A stretch of 64,000 nucleotides of DNA, taken from contig NZ_CP031700.1 in the NCBI RefSeq assembly GCF_008807015.1, positions 682,001 through 746,000 of the forward strand, written 5' to 3'. The notes beneath the pieces are model-generated. The model was given only the letters and a program-made list of their open reading frames with translations. It had not been told where the DNA came from and did no database searches. A program made the translations under genes and the position numbers. Source of the stretch: Neisseria zalophi. GTDB lineage: Bacteria; Pseudomonadota; Gammaproteobacteria; Burkholderiales; Neisseriaceae. The first letter of the stretch is position 1; every line of letters starts with the position of its first letter. Below, piece by piece: positions 51,247 to 60,473 of this stretch.

Positions 51247-53109
51247 ATGGATATTAATTTAAAAGTTGCTGCTCCACGCCTTTTTCCTCAGTCTCGTTTC
51301 GAAATGGTGTATTTCGAAGCGGTGGCGAATGCTTTAGATGCTCAAGCTACAGAAATTAATATCGAAATTGAAATGGAAAATAGCAATTTAGAAAAATTTA
51401 TTATTAAAGATAATGGTATCGGATTAAATGAAGAGAATTATTGGAGATTCTCAGAATTGATGGAAGCTAAAGATAACGTTCACAAAGGACAAGGAAGGTT
51501 AGTTTATTTGTTATATTTTGATGATATAAAAATTACAAGTCAATTTTTAGAAGGAGATACATATCAACAACGTAGTTTCAATTTTAATGATAATTTTAAA
51601 AAAGAAAATCATCATTTAATCAAAAATATTAAAGAATATAAATCAGGTACAACATTATCTTTTAATGGAAAAAGAAAGAAAATGCGTACAAATAATTCTT
51701 TAGATGCAAATTATATAAGAGAACAAATTTTTGCTGAATTTTTACCTTGTTTTTTTGAAATGAAACAAGAGAATAAAAATTTTCAAATTAATATAAAAAG
51801 TAAACTTAATGAAGAACAAAGACAAACAAGTATTAATGTAAAAGATATTCCTGATTTCCAGAGTATAGAAATAGATGCTACAGATTTGCTTGAAGAGGAC
51901 AGTAACAATGCTGGACAAAAGTCATTATTAGAACCTACAGCAAAGTTATATTATTTTTTAAAATCTCATGATATTAAAAGTAATATTTCTTCTGTAGTTA
52001 CTTCTTTTGCGATTGATAATAGGGCTAAGAAAATTGATATTATTGATGTGCAAAATTATTTACCAAATGTTGAAGCAATTTTTTTCTTAGTCTCTAAACA
52101 TTTTGAAGGGTGTGTAGACCCAACTAGGCAAGAGTTGACCCTTAAGCCTGAGCATCTTAAGAGGGTCAAAAATATTTTTAGAAATAAAGTAAAGGATATT
52201 CTTAAAAATAACTTCTCTGAATATCAAAATATCCTTCATGAAAGGCAAAGTTTCTTATGGAATAGATTTCCACATTTAATTGATTATATTGATTTAAGTG
52301 AAATTGGCTTTAAAGCTAATAGAGATATTGTACAAGATGCACAAAATCAATTTTTCAAAGAACAACGGGACATACTAGAAAAAGATAAACTAACTGAAAG
52401 TGATTATATAAAGGCTTTAGATTTGTCTGCAAAAAATTTATTAGAGTATATTTTATTCAGACAATTACAAATTAAAAAATTAAAAAGTATTGGGAAAGAA
52501 GACAGAGAAGAAACTATTCATAATATTATTAGCCCTATGAGAACAACATATTCATCGGGACATAATAATGATCTATTTAATAATAATGCTTGGATATTAG
52601 ATGATAGATTTATGACTTATATTCAAGCAGCAAGTGATACTACCCTAAAAGATATTACGGAAAAGTTTGATGAAATTTTCTATCAATCTACAAAATCTAA
52701 AAGCCGACCAGATTATTTAATGTTTTTTTCTAATAAAATTACGCATAAATCGGATAAGGTTGATTTAGTTTGTTTTGAATTTAAAAGATTGGGTACTAAA
52801 TTAGAGGAAAATACTAAGGCTATTACTGAGTTAACAAAATATATTAAACAGTTAAAAGATGTATGTGAAAAGATACAAAGAGTATGGCTATATGCATTAG
52901 TTAATTTCGATCAGAATTTAGAAGAGTCTTTAGAATCCCAAGATTTTAAAATGAAATTTTCTACCCAAGGTAAAATTTGGTACAGATATTATGAAAATAT
53001 TGGTGCTGAGTTGGCTTTTTTAGATTTTGAGGCGGTTGTTAGTGATGCGGATAGTCGTAATAAAACATTTATGGAAATTTTAAAAAATGGTTTTTCATAT
53101 AATGAATAA
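51247..53109 (+). CDS. GHKL ATPase with C-terminal PD-(D/E)XK-like nuclease motif; putative defence protein
   Basis: The ATG at 51247 follows AAGAGAGA, 28 bp after pheS stop. The 620-residue protein begins with a GHKL ATPase: N box Glu24/Asn28/Asp31 (FEAVANALDA), G1 DNGIG (55-59), G2 GQGR (81-84) and SGTT (133-136). Near the end come WILDDRF (449-455), RPD with Asp489, and DLVCFEFKR with Asp506, Glu511 and Lys513, the order of a PD-(D/E)XK nuclease site. GHKL ATPases with this kind of tail resemble MORC/MutL-like proteins linked to restriction systems. The gene is very AT-rich and has no uptake sequence. Defence is inferred, not shown. Confidence 0.75.
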   Translation: MDINLKVAAPRLFPQSRFEMVYFEAVANALDAQATEINIEIEMENSNLEKFIIKDNGIGLNEENYWRFSELMEAKDNVHKGQGRLVYLLYFDDIKITSQFLEGDTYQQRSFNFNDNFKKENHHLIKNIKEYKSGTTLSFNGKRKKMRTNNSLDANYIREQIFAEFLPCFFEMKQENKNFQINIKSKLNEEQRQTSINVKDIPDFQSIEIDATDLLEEDSNNAGQKSLLEPTAKLYYFLKSHDIKSNISSVVTSFAIDNRAKKIDIIDVQNYLPNVEAIFFLVSKHFEGCVDPTRQELTLKPEHLKRVKNIFRNKVKDILKNNFSEYQNILHERQSFLWNRFPHLIDYIDLSEIGFKANRDIVQDAQNQFFKEQRDILEKDKLTESDYIKALDLSAKNLLEYILFRQLQIKKLKSIGKEDREETIHNIISPMRTTYSSGHNNDLFNNNAWILDDRFMTYIQAASDTTLKDITEKFDEIFYQSTKSKSRPDYLMFFSNKITHKSDKVDLVCFEFKRLGTKLEENTKAITELTKYIKQLKDVCEKIQRVWLYALVNFDQNLEESLESQDFKMKFSTQGKIWYRYYENIGAELAFLDFEAVVSDADSRNKTFMEILKNGFSYNE

Positions 53110-53156
53110 CATAAGATGTCTTTATTAATAATTTCAAAATTTAGAAGAATACAATT

Positions 53157-55517
53157 ATGCAATTTTCTTATTCTTGGCTAAAAACTCAAGCCAATCCTAA
53201 TCTTTCTGCCGATGAGTTCGCCCATTTGCTGACTATGTCCGGCTTGGAAGTGGAAGAAGCCGATTCAGCGGCACCGGCGTTTTCCGGTGTGGTGGTGGCC
53301 GAAGTGAAATCGGTAGAAAAACACCCTGATGCCGACCGTTTGAATATTACCCAAGTGGATGCGGGTACCGGTGAGCTGATTCAGATTGTTTGCGGTGCGC
53401 CGAATGTGTGCGCGGGGATTAAAGTGCCGTGTGCTTTGCCGGGTGCGGTATTGCCGGGCAATTTTAAAATCAAGCCGACGAAAATGCGCGGGCAGGTTTC
53501 CAACGGTATGTTGTGTTCTGCCAAAGAGTTGGGTTTGCCTGAAGATGTAGACGGTTTGCTGGTGTTGCCCGAAGATGCGCCGGTCGGCCAAAATATCCGC
53601 GAATATCTGGATTTGGACGATAGGTTATTCACTTTGAAAATCACGCCGAACCGCACTGACTGCCTGAGCATTAAAGGCTTGGCACGCGAAGTGGCGGCGT
53701 TAACGCAATGTGATAATCAGCCCGTTACCATTCAGACGGCCTCTGTTGAAAGCAAGAAAACCCAACCGGTTCGCATTGATGCGCCCGAAGATTGCGGCCG
53801 TTTTTTAAGCCGTGTAATCGAAGGGGTGAATGCACAGGCACCTACACCTGCTTGGATAAAGCAGCGTTTGATTCGCAGCGGTGTGCGCAGTATTTCCGCA
53901 TTGGTGGATATCGGCAATTATGTGATGCTTGAGCTCGGTCAGCCGATGCATATTTTCGATGCCGATAAATTGAGCGGCAGCCTGATCGTGCGCAGAGCGA
54001 AAGAAGGTGAAACGCTGGCGTGTTTGAATGATAAAACGGTAACTTTAGCCGATAATACTTTGGTGATTGCCGATGAGCGGCAGGCTTTGAGTATGGCCGG
54101 CTTGATGGGCGGCGAATACAGCGCAGTAACGGACGATACCCAAAATATTGTGCTCGAATCGGCTTGGTTTGCGCCGGCGGCGATTGCCGGAAAATCGCGC
54201 CAATATGGTTTCGGTTCGGATTCTTCGTTCCGTTTCGAGCGCGGCGTAGATTTTGAATTGCAACGTGATGCGATTGAGCGTGTGAGCGAGTTGGTATTGT
54301 CCGTTTGCGGCGGGCAGGCCGGTGAGATTGTGGAAGCCGTCGGCAATCTGCCCGAGCGTAATAAAGTATCGGTGCGTACGCAGCGTGTTGAAAAATTATT
54401 GGGCGTGGCCATTGATGAGGCGCGTATCCAAACCATTTTAGCCGCACTCGGATTGCAGCCGCAAAAGATTTCAGAAGGCCTGCAAGTCACTTCGCCGAGC
54501 TTCCGTTTTGATATTGAAATCGAAGCGGATTTGATTGAAGAAATCGCCCGTGTGTACGGCTATGAAAATATTCCTGATGATTATACCGATGGCTGCCTGT
54601 CTATGATGGCGCTGCCGGAAAACCGCCGTTCCCGCTTTGCGGTGTATAACCACATGGCGGCGCGCGGTTATCAGGAAGTGGTGAGTTATGCGTTTGTGAA
54701 TGAGCAATGGGAACATGACTTCGCCAATAATGACAACCCTATCCGTTTGCAAAATCCGTTGGCGGCACAATACAGCGTGATGCGTTCTACCTTAATCGGC
54801 GGTTTGGTGGAAATTTTGCAAAACAATCTCAACCGTAAACAAAACCGCGTGCGTTTATTTGAAATTGCCCGTGTGTTCAATAAGGATTCAGACGGCCGTT
54901 TTATTCAAAAAGAGCGTTTGGGCGGTTTGGTTTATGGCTCTGCCTTGCCGGAACAATGGGGCGAAAAAACACGTGCCGCTGATTTCTATGATGTGAAAGG
55001 CGATTTGGAAGATATTTTAGCGGGTCGTGAGGTATCGTTTATAAAAGCCGAGCATCCGGCACTACACCCCGGCCGTACTGCCGAAATGGTTTCTGATGGC
55101 CGTGTTATCGGTTTTATCGGTGAGTTGCATCCGCAATGGCTGCAAAAATATGATTTGCCGCAAGCGGCTTTGGTGTTTGAAGTCGATATGGATGCGGTGT
55201 CGGCTCGTGAAAAAACGGTTTATTCCCCAGTTTCCAAATTCCAACCGGTGCGCCGTGATTTGGCATTCGTGATGCCCGAGCAGACTACGCACGATGAACT
55301 GATTCATGCGCTGAAAACAGTGAATAGCGCCTTATTGCGCGACATCTCTATATTCGACGTTTACCGCGGAACCGGTTTGCCCGAAGGCATGAAGAGCATG
55401 GCGGTGAAAGTGACTTTGCAAGATATGGAAGCCACATTGACTGATGAGGCTGTCGAGCAAGTGGTGGAAAAACTGGTGAAAGCCGCTGAAAGTGCGGGCG
55501 CGCAACTGCGACAATAA
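53157..55517 (+). CDS. pheT: phenylalanyl-tRNA synthetase beta chain
   Basis: This 786-residue beta subunit has an N-terminal tRNA-binding (EMAP-like) domain (about 40-150), B3/B4 editing domain (about 210-390), B5 (about 400-475), and a C-terminal ferredoxin-fold anticodon-binding domain (YSPVSKFQPVRRDLAFV onward). It joins PheS as (alpha-beta)2. Spacing to the preceding foreign gene is 47 bp. Followed after 75 bp by ihfA. Confidence 0.97.
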   Translation: MQFSYSWLKTQANPNLSADEFAHLLTMSGLEVEEADSAAPAFSGVVVAEVKSVEKHPDADRLNITQVDAGTGELIQIVCGAPNVCAGIKVPCALPGAVLPGNFKIKPTKMRGQVSNGMLCSAKELGLPEDVDGLLVLPEDAPVGQNIREYLDLDDRLFTLKITPNRTDCLSIKGLAREVAALTQCDNQPVTIQTASVESKKTQPVRIDAPEDCGRFLSRVIEGVNAQAPTPAWIKQRLIRSGVRSISALVDIGNYVMLELGQPMHIFDADKLSGSLIVRRAKEGETLACLNDKTVTLADNTLVIADERQALSMAGLMGGEYSAVTDDTQNIVLESAWFAPAAIAGKSRQYGFGSDSSFRFERGVDFELQRDAIERVSELVLSVCGGQAGEIVEAVGNLPERNKVSVRTQRVEKLLGVAIDEARIQTILAALGLQPQKISEGLQVTSPSFRFDIEIEADLIEEIARVYGYENIPDDYTDGCLSMMALPENRRSRFAVYNHMAARGYQEVVSYAFVNEQWEHDFANNDNPIRLQNPLAAQYSVMRSTLIGGLVEILQNNLNRKQNRVRLFEIARVFNKDSDGRFIQKERLGGLVYGSALPEQWGEKTRAADFYDVKGDLEDILAGREVSFIKAEHPALHPGRTAEMVSDGRVIGFIGELHPQWLQKYDLPQAALVFEVDMDAVSAREKTVYSPVSKFQPVRRDLAFVMPEQTTHDELIHALKTVNSALLRDISIFDVYRGTGLPEGMKSMAVKVTLQDMEATLTDEAVEQVVEKLVKAAESAGAQLRQ

Positions 55518-55592
55518 AAAATATGATATTCTCTTGAATTCTAATAAAAAATTAGTGATAATCCACATCTGTTAAAAAATGAAGGTAATAAC

Positions 55593-55895
55593 ATGACATT
55601 AACGAAAGCAGAACTGGCGGATATTTTGGTTGAAAAAGTAAGCAGTGTCACCAAAAATGATGCCAAAGAAATCGTCGAACTCTTTTTTGAAGAAATCCGT
55701 GCTACTTTGGCGCGCGGTGAAGAAATTAAAATTTCCGGTTTTGGCAACTTCCAATTGCGCGATAAACCGCAACGCCCCGGACGCAATCCGAAAACCGGAG
55801 AAGAAGTACCCATTACCGCACGTCGGGTAGTGACTTTCCATGCAAGCCAAAAGCTTAAAGGCATGGTGGAGCATTACTATGACAAACAACGCTAA
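55593..55895 (+). CDS. ihfA: integration host factor subunit alpha
   Basis: This 100-residue partner of IhfB has the arm motif [21 protein letters not shown] (about residues 49-69). pheT-ihfA is a conserved order in proteobacteria. The ribosome-binding site GAAGGT precedes the ATG. The last codons overlap the next gene's start by 17 bp. Confidence 0.97.
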   Translation: MTLTKAELADILVEKVSSVTKNDAKEIVELFFEEIRATLARGEEIKISGFGNFQLRDKPQRPGRNPKTGEEVPITARRVVTFHASQKLKGMVEHYYDKQR

Positions 55896-56205
55896 TATTG
55901 CTTTAACGGTTCCTGCTAAACGCTATTTTACGCTGCATGAAATGTGTGAATTGCTTCAAATCAGTCCTGCACAGTTTGCACAATGGCAACATGAAAACGG
56001 CGTGGTTGTCGGCTATGGCGGAAATCACTATAGCCGTTCGGATGTTGTGAAACTGTTAAAGCTGAAAGACACTTTCGCGCCATTCGTTGATCCGTTCAAT
56101 CACAATGCTTTAGATGCGTCCGGCCAACCCGCTATTCAGGCTGAAGAAATGCGGGCCGAATTAGAGAAAATGTTGGGCGGCATCGAAAAAGTGCTTGCCA
56201 GTTGA
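55879..56205 (+). CDS. small helix-turn-helix (MerR-like) protein
   Basis: The start at 55879 gives 108 residues and overlaps ihfA by 17 bp. Residues about 15-60 ([21 protein letters not shown] then [18 protein letters not shown]) look like a MerR-type HTH with the wing, without a typical effector domain. In other proteobacteria a MerR-family gene follows ihfA, which supports the call. Its targets are unknown. Confidence 0.72.
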   Translation: MTNNANIALTVPAKRYFTLHEMCELLQISPAQFAQWQHENGVVVGYGGNHYSRSDVVKLLKLKDTFAPFVDPFNHNALDASGQPAIQAEEMRAELEKMLGGIEKVLAS

Positions 56206-56223
56206 ATGATGTGATTCTATAAT
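56195..56223 (+). promoter_or_regulatory. sigma70-type promoter of tRNA-Pro
   Basis: TTGCCA (56195-56200), a 17-base spacer and a perfect TATAAT (56218-56223) lie 18 bases before the tRNA. The -35 overlaps the 3' end of the HTH gene. Confidence 0.75.
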
Positions 56224-56240
56224 CGCGTTCTCTTTCGTGT

Positions 56241-56317
56241 CGGAGTGTGGCGCAGTCTGGTAGCGCACTTGCATGGGGTGCAAGGGGTCGAAGGTTCGAA
56301 TCCTTTCACTCCGACCA
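56241..56317 (+). tRNA. tRNA-Pro (GGG)
   Basis: The 77-nt cloverleaf is complete: acceptor CGGAGTG pairing with CACTCCG, D arm GCGC..GCGC, anticodon stem CTTGC/GCAAG around loop ATGGGGT (anticodon GGG), and T arm with GGTTCGAATCC. An encoded CCA ends it. The sequence closely resembles E. coli tRNA-Pro(GGG). Confidence 0.96.
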
Positions 56318-56327
56318 ACAATATTGA

Positions 56328-56359
56328 AAAGTCAGCTACACATTAGCTGGCTTTTTTTC
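56328..56359 (+). terminator. terminator after tRNA-Pro
   Basis: GTCAGCTA (56331-56338) and TAGCTGGC (56344-56351) pair around a short loop, followed by seven T residues. Confidence 0.85.
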
Positions 56360-56483
56360 TTTGTGAAATGAATGTTTTCCCCTTAGCTTGGGAAAGCAGT
56401 TAACCATAATCTTCTGATATCGGGCGTTTATCACAGCGGCTATGTTGGAATTGATTAAGCGTATTGTTTCATATCAGCTTTTT

Positions 56484-56514
56484 ATGCCGTCTGAAAGTAT
56501 TATTCAGACGGCCT
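56484..56514. terminator. uptake-sequence hairpin in the prfA leader
   Basis: ATGCCGTCTGAA (56484-56495, the meningococcal-type 12-mer) and the inverse core TTCAGACGGC (56503-56512) form a stem ending 19 bases before prfA. It is immediately upstream of a gene rather than after one, so it may attenuate prfA or mark the promoter boundary. Confidence 0.7.
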
Positions 56515-56532
56515 CAAGATGGAAAAATAATG

Positions 56533-57609
56533 ATGAAACCGTCTATTTTAGAAAAACTGCAACAATTGGCAGAACGTTTGGAAGAGGTAACCCATCTGCT
56601 CGGGCAGCCGGAAGCGACCGAAGATATGGATAATTACCGCAAACTCACCCGCGAGCATGCGGAGATTACACCGGTGGCGGAAGCGTTCCAGCAATATCAA
56701 CTGGCGCAAAGCGATTTATCCGATGCACAGGAAATGCTTGCCGATCCTGAAATGAAAGAATTTGCGGCGGAAGAAATAGAGGCCGCCGAAGCGCGTATCG
56801 AAACGTTGGAAACAGAATTGCAAAAATTATTGCTGCCTAAAGATGCCGACGACGATAAAAATATTTTTATCGAGGTGCGTGCGGGCACGGGGGGCGATGA
56901 AGCAGCTTTGTTTGCCGGCGATTTATTGCGTATGTATAGCCGCTATGCCGAGCGTAATAACTGGCAGGTTGAAGTGATTTCGTCTAATGAAAGCGATTTG
57001 GGCGGGTTTAAAGAAGTAATTGTGCGCATTGTCGGCTTGGGTGCATATAGCAAGCTGAAATTCGAATCGGGTGGTCATCGCGTTCAAAGAGTGCCGGCTA
57101 CGGAAAGTCAGGGCCGTATCCATACTTCGGCTTGTACGGTTGCGGTAATGCCGGAAGCGGACGAATTGGAAGAAATTCAGTTGAATCCGGCCGACTTGCG
57201 TATTGATACGTTTCGCGCATCGGGCGCAGGTGGTCAGCATATTAACAAAACCGATTCTGCTGTGAGGATTACTCACTTGCCGACAGGGATGGTGGTCGAA
57301 TGCCAAGACGGGCGTTCGCAACACAGTAATAAAGCGCAGGCAATGAAAGTATTGGCGGCAAGGCTGAATGATGCGCAAAAACGTGAAGCACAGGCTAAAG
57401 AGGCGGCCGAACGTAAAAGTTTAATCGGTAGCGGCGACCGTAGCGAACGTATCCGAACTTATAATTATCCTCAAGGCCGTGTCACCGATCACCGCATTAA
57501 TTTAACCTTGCACAAATTAGATTTTATTATGGATGGTGATTTGGATGAGTTAACCTCGGCATTGATAGCCGAACATCAGGCAGAATTGTTGGCGAAGATG
57601 GGGGAGTAA
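56533..57609 (+). CDS. prfA: peptide chain release factor 1
   Basis: The ATG at 56533 (a second ATG sits at 56530) gives [18 protein letters not shown], the neisserial RF1 opening, with 358 residues. The catalytic GGQ lies in GAGGQHINK near residue 230. RF1 reads UAA and UAG stop codons. It ends at a degenerate uptake-sequence terminator. Confidence 0.97.
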   Translation: MKPSILEKLQQLAERLEEVTHLLGQPEATEDMDNYRKLTREHAEITPVAEAFQQYQLAQSDLSDAQEMLADPEMKEFAAEEIEAAEARIETLETELQKLLLPKDADDDKNIFIEVRAGTGGDEAALFAGDLLRMYSRYAERNNWQVEVISSNESDLGGFKEVIVRIVGLGAYSKLKFESGGHRVQRVPATESQGRIHTSACTVAVMPEADELEEIQLNPADLRIDTFRASGAGGQHINKTDSAVRITHLPTGMVVECQDGRSQHSNKAQAMKVLAARLNDAQKREAQAKEAAERKSLIGSGDRSERIRTYNYPQGRVTDHRINLTLHKLDFIMDGDLDELTSALIAEHQAELLAKMGE

Positions 57610-57657
57610 GTCTATTATCGAATCGGATTAAATTATTTTGTAATAGATTTTATATGG

Positions 57658-57689
57658 AAAGGCCGTCTGAAATATTTTAGACGGCCTTT
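57658..57689. terminator. degenerate uptake-sequence terminator after prfA
   Basis: AAAGGCCGTCTGAAA (57658-57672) and its inverse with one change (TTTTAGACGGCCTTT) still form a long stem. Confidence 0.8.
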
Positions 57690-57958
57690 CCATTTTATGA
57701 TATTGATATATCTGAAGTATTTTTATACTGATGAAATTTTAAGAATTGCCGGGTATTGATATTTTATAAAGGTGTGTTTCTTATCTTTAATTTACATTTT
57801 TCGCACAATTATCCTTTTAATTATCTTTTTTTAACAATATTTGTGTTTTTGAAAAGAAAATACTTGTTGTTATTGTATATATTTGTTAATATTCGTTTCG
57901 TAACAAAGGCAGGCAGTTTCAGCCGGTTTACATTCCTTTTCATCGATTTTTTTATAGT

Positions 57959-57992
57959 GCCGCCGGATGCGTATTCAGGCGGCCTTTTTTTA
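57959..57992 (+). terminator. GC-rich hairpin in the intergenic region
   Basis: GCCGCC (57959-57964) and GGCGGC (57978-57983) pair, followed by CTTTTTTT. The right arm TTCAGGCGGC is one base from an uptake core. No transcript is obvious. Confidence 0.5.
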
Positions 57993-58184
57993 TAATTAAA
58001 AAATCTATTTGTCATATATTGTTTATTTGCAATAAGTGATAAGTTAAGAATGCTGTAAGGACGGTTGCTTTTCCTATCTAGCGAGTTTCAGACGGTCTAC
58101 ATGATTTGTGTACGGATGGTTTGCTCCATATTTCATTTCATAAGACAATAACGGCAAATCCATCTTTAATATAAAGGAAAATTT

Positions 58185-59705
58185 ATGACCACCTTCCCAA
58201 TCGCCCGTGTCGGTGAGAAAACGCTTGAGATTCAAGGAAAGATGGCCAATCGGCACGGATTGGTTGCGGGTGCGACCGGTACGGGTAAAACCGTTACCTT
58301 ACGCCGTATGGCCGAGGCTTTTAGTCAGGAGGGTATACCGGTATTTCTGGCCGATGTGAAAGGTGATTTATCCGGTATGGTTGGTGCGGGCAGCGATACT
58401 GGTAAAGTTGGCGAGCGTATGGCTGATTTTGGGTTGGGTAGCGATTGGCTACAAGGTTTTCCGGTACGTTTTTGGGATGTTTTCGGTGAAACCGGCATTC
58501 CTATACGGGTAACCATATCTGAAATGGGGCCGATGTTGTTGGCTCGACTGATGAATTTGAATGATACCCAAGAAGGCTTACTTAATCTAGTTTTCCGTGT
58601 TGCAGATGATCATGGCTGGCACCTGATTGATTTAAAAGATTTACGCGGATTGCTCAAGCATGTTGCCGATAATGCTGCAGAATATCGGAGTCAGTATGGT
58701 AATGTTTCCTCTGCCAGCGTCGGGGCAGTACAACGGCAATTGTTAACGCTGGAAAACCAGGGTGCGGAAAAATTGTTTGGCGAACCTGAATTAAATTTAG
58801 AAGATTGGATGCAGACGGAAGACGGTAAAGGCATCATTAATATTTTGAATGCTGAAAAATTGATGCGTTCGCCAAGAATGTATAGCGCATTTTTATTGTG
58901 GATGTTGGCAGAGTTGTTTGAAAACTTACCGGAAGTAGGTGACTTAGAGAAGCCGAAATTCGTGATGTTTTTCGATGAAGCGCATTTATTATTCGATAAT
59001 GCGCCGCCTGTGTTGGTGGAGCAAATCGAGCAAGTGGTTCGGCTGATACGTTCTAAAGGCGTGGGTGTGTATTTTGTTACCCAAAATCCTTTGGACTTGC
59101 CGGATACGATTTTGGGGCAGCTAGGCAACCGCGTCCAACATGCCTTGCGTGCATTTACACCTCGTGATCAAAAGGCGGTAAAGGCAGCTGCGGAAACGTT
59201 TCGTAGCAATCCGGATATTCAAGTTGCGGAAGTGATTGCAGAGTTGGGCATAGGCGAAGCATTGGTTTCTTTCTTGGATGAAAAAGGTATGCCCGAACCG
59301 GTAGAGCGTGCATTGATACTGCCGCCCCAATCGGCATTAACACCGTTAACGGCATCTGATCGTAACAGCCGTTTTCAAAACGATATGCTGTTTAGCCATT
59401 ATAAAGACAGCATAGATAATTATTCGGCTTATGAGGCGCTGGCCGAATTGGAACAAAAAGCGGCAGAACAACAAGCTGAAGTTGCTGAGAAAAAAACGGC
59501 TAAACCCGCTAAGCAAAAAGATAATTCATCACAAGATGCCGGTATAATTAGTGGTTTTTTGGGCGGGTTATTCGGTAGCCGTAAGAAGTCTCGTCAGGGT
59601 GCCGCTTATAATTTGGCCGATAGTGTTGGTGATCAGATTAATAAGCAGGTTACCCGTACGATTTCAAGAAGTGTGATGGGTGTGATTAAAAATATGCTGA
59701 AATAA
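58185..59705 (+). CDS. YjgR/DUF853 family HerA-like ATPase
   Basis: This 506-residue P-loop ATPase has Walker A GATGTGKT (29-36) and a Walker B/DEAH-like FFDEAHLLF near residue 265. Arg and Gln motifs VTQNPLDLPD follow, typical of the HerA/FtsK group. The C-terminal ~90 residues are low-complexity and basic. Its cellular role is unknown. A role in DNA processing is assumed from the fold. The start has AAAGGAAAA upstream. Confidence 0.9.
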   Translation: MTTFPIARVGEKTLEIQGKMANRHGLVAGATGTGKTVTLRRMAEAFSQEGIPVFLADVKGDLSGMVGAGSDTGKVGERMADFGLGSDWLQGFPVRFWDVFGETGIPIRVTISEMGPMLLARLMNLNDTQEGLLNLVFRVADDHGWHLIDLKDLRGLLKHVADNAAEYRSQYGNVSSASVGAVQRQLLTLENQGAEKLFGEPELNLEDWMQTEDGKGIINILNAEKLMRSPRMYSAFLLWMLAELFENLPEVGDLEKPKFVMFFDEAHLLFDNAPPVLVEQIEQVVRLIRSKGVGVYFVTQNPLDLPDTILGQLGNRVQHALRAFTPRDQKAVKAAAETFRSNPDIQVAEVIAELGIGEALVSFLDEKGMPEPVERALILPPQSALTPLTASDRNSRFQNDMLFSHYKDSIDNYSAYEALAELEQKAAEQQAEVAEKKTAKPAKQKDNSSQDAGIISGFLGGLFGSRKKSRQGAAYNLADSVGDQINKQVTRTISRSVMGVIKNMLK

Positions 59706-59730
59706 AAACGGAGTCATTTTCTTATATGAT

Positions 59731-59765
59731 TAAAGCCGTCTGAACGATTCAGACGGCTTTTTTGG
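59731..59765. terminator. uptake-sequence terminator after the YjgR gene
   Basis: AAAGCCGTCTGAA and TTCAGACGGCTTTTT pair around a short loop. The outer base is A rather than G. Confidence 0.85.
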
Positions 59766-60002
59766 TAGTGATTGCAATGATGATGAATAAAGCTAAGTAA
59801 TGATTTTCTATGTTTGGTTTATATGAAAATTATACAACATAGAATAATCTTATTGCATATTACAACCTATCGGGAGTGGTAAGCTTATTAAATCAGGCAG
59901 GCAATCCGTTATTTGTCAGGTATGAACAAAGCGGCTTTTTAAGAATATGGATACTATTCTATTAAAGTTAAAGTGCCAAGCAAATAAGCGTACCATTACA
60001 AG

Positions 60003-60458
60003 TTAATGCATGACGGCCTTGCCATGTAGAGCCATCATGAGTTCGGCGCCGATAAGTGCCGGCAGCTCCGATTTGTGTGCCCATAAAACCAAAAGTGTTA
60101 AGACTTTTGCCATGTCGACGGTAATTTCTTCTGGAGGCAGATGTTGTAGAGCATGAACAACAAATTCACGTTGCTCACCGTTAATGGCTTCAGCATCATC
60201 CAATAAATATAATAAGCTGATAACATCCTGTGGCAGACTTTTTAGCTCTTCTTCACAATATACGCGAATGGCGTCTCGATGATATTGAGTCTCAGAAACT
60301 TCTGGGCAGTTCGCCAATACTTCAAGCAACATTAAAGCTTGATTAATTTCAATATCATTGAACCCTATATCTTCTAAAATCTGCCCTAGATCAGAAGGAG
60401 GCGGGCAGGCATCTAAGTCGTAAAAGTGTTTGATTAAAAATGCAATGACATCAGCCAT
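60003..60458 (-). CDS. smg: Smg family protein (DUF494)
   Basis: This 151-residue acidic helical protein opens MADVIAFLIKHFYDLDACPP, the Smg family start. Its role is unclear. The gene is directly downstream of dprA (15 bp gap), the known dprA-smg pair. Confidence 0.93.
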   Translation of the reverse strand: MADVIAFLIKHFYDLDACPPPSDLGQILEDIGFNDIEINQALMLLEVLANCPEVSETQYHRDAIRVYCEEELKSLPQDVISLLYLLDDAEAINGEQREFVVHALQHLPPEEITVDMAKVLTLLVLWAHKSELPALIGAELMMALHGKAVMH

Positions 60459-60473
60459 GATATTTCCTTGTTG

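Larger units (their letters stand above)
57610..58184. other. long intergenic region with decayed uptake sequences
   Basis: 575 bp, AT-rich, no gene supported. It holds the prfA terminator, a second terminator-like hairpin (57959-57992), and several imperfect uptake-like strings (GCAGTTTCAGCCGG, TTCAGGCGGC, TTTCAGACGGTCT). They look like mutated relics of uptake sequences. Confidence 0.55.

Noticed and set aside
57756..57995. A 79-codon hydrophobic open frame after prfA.
   Set aside because: Phe/Leu-rich translation of AT-rich DNA, running into a terminator hairpin.
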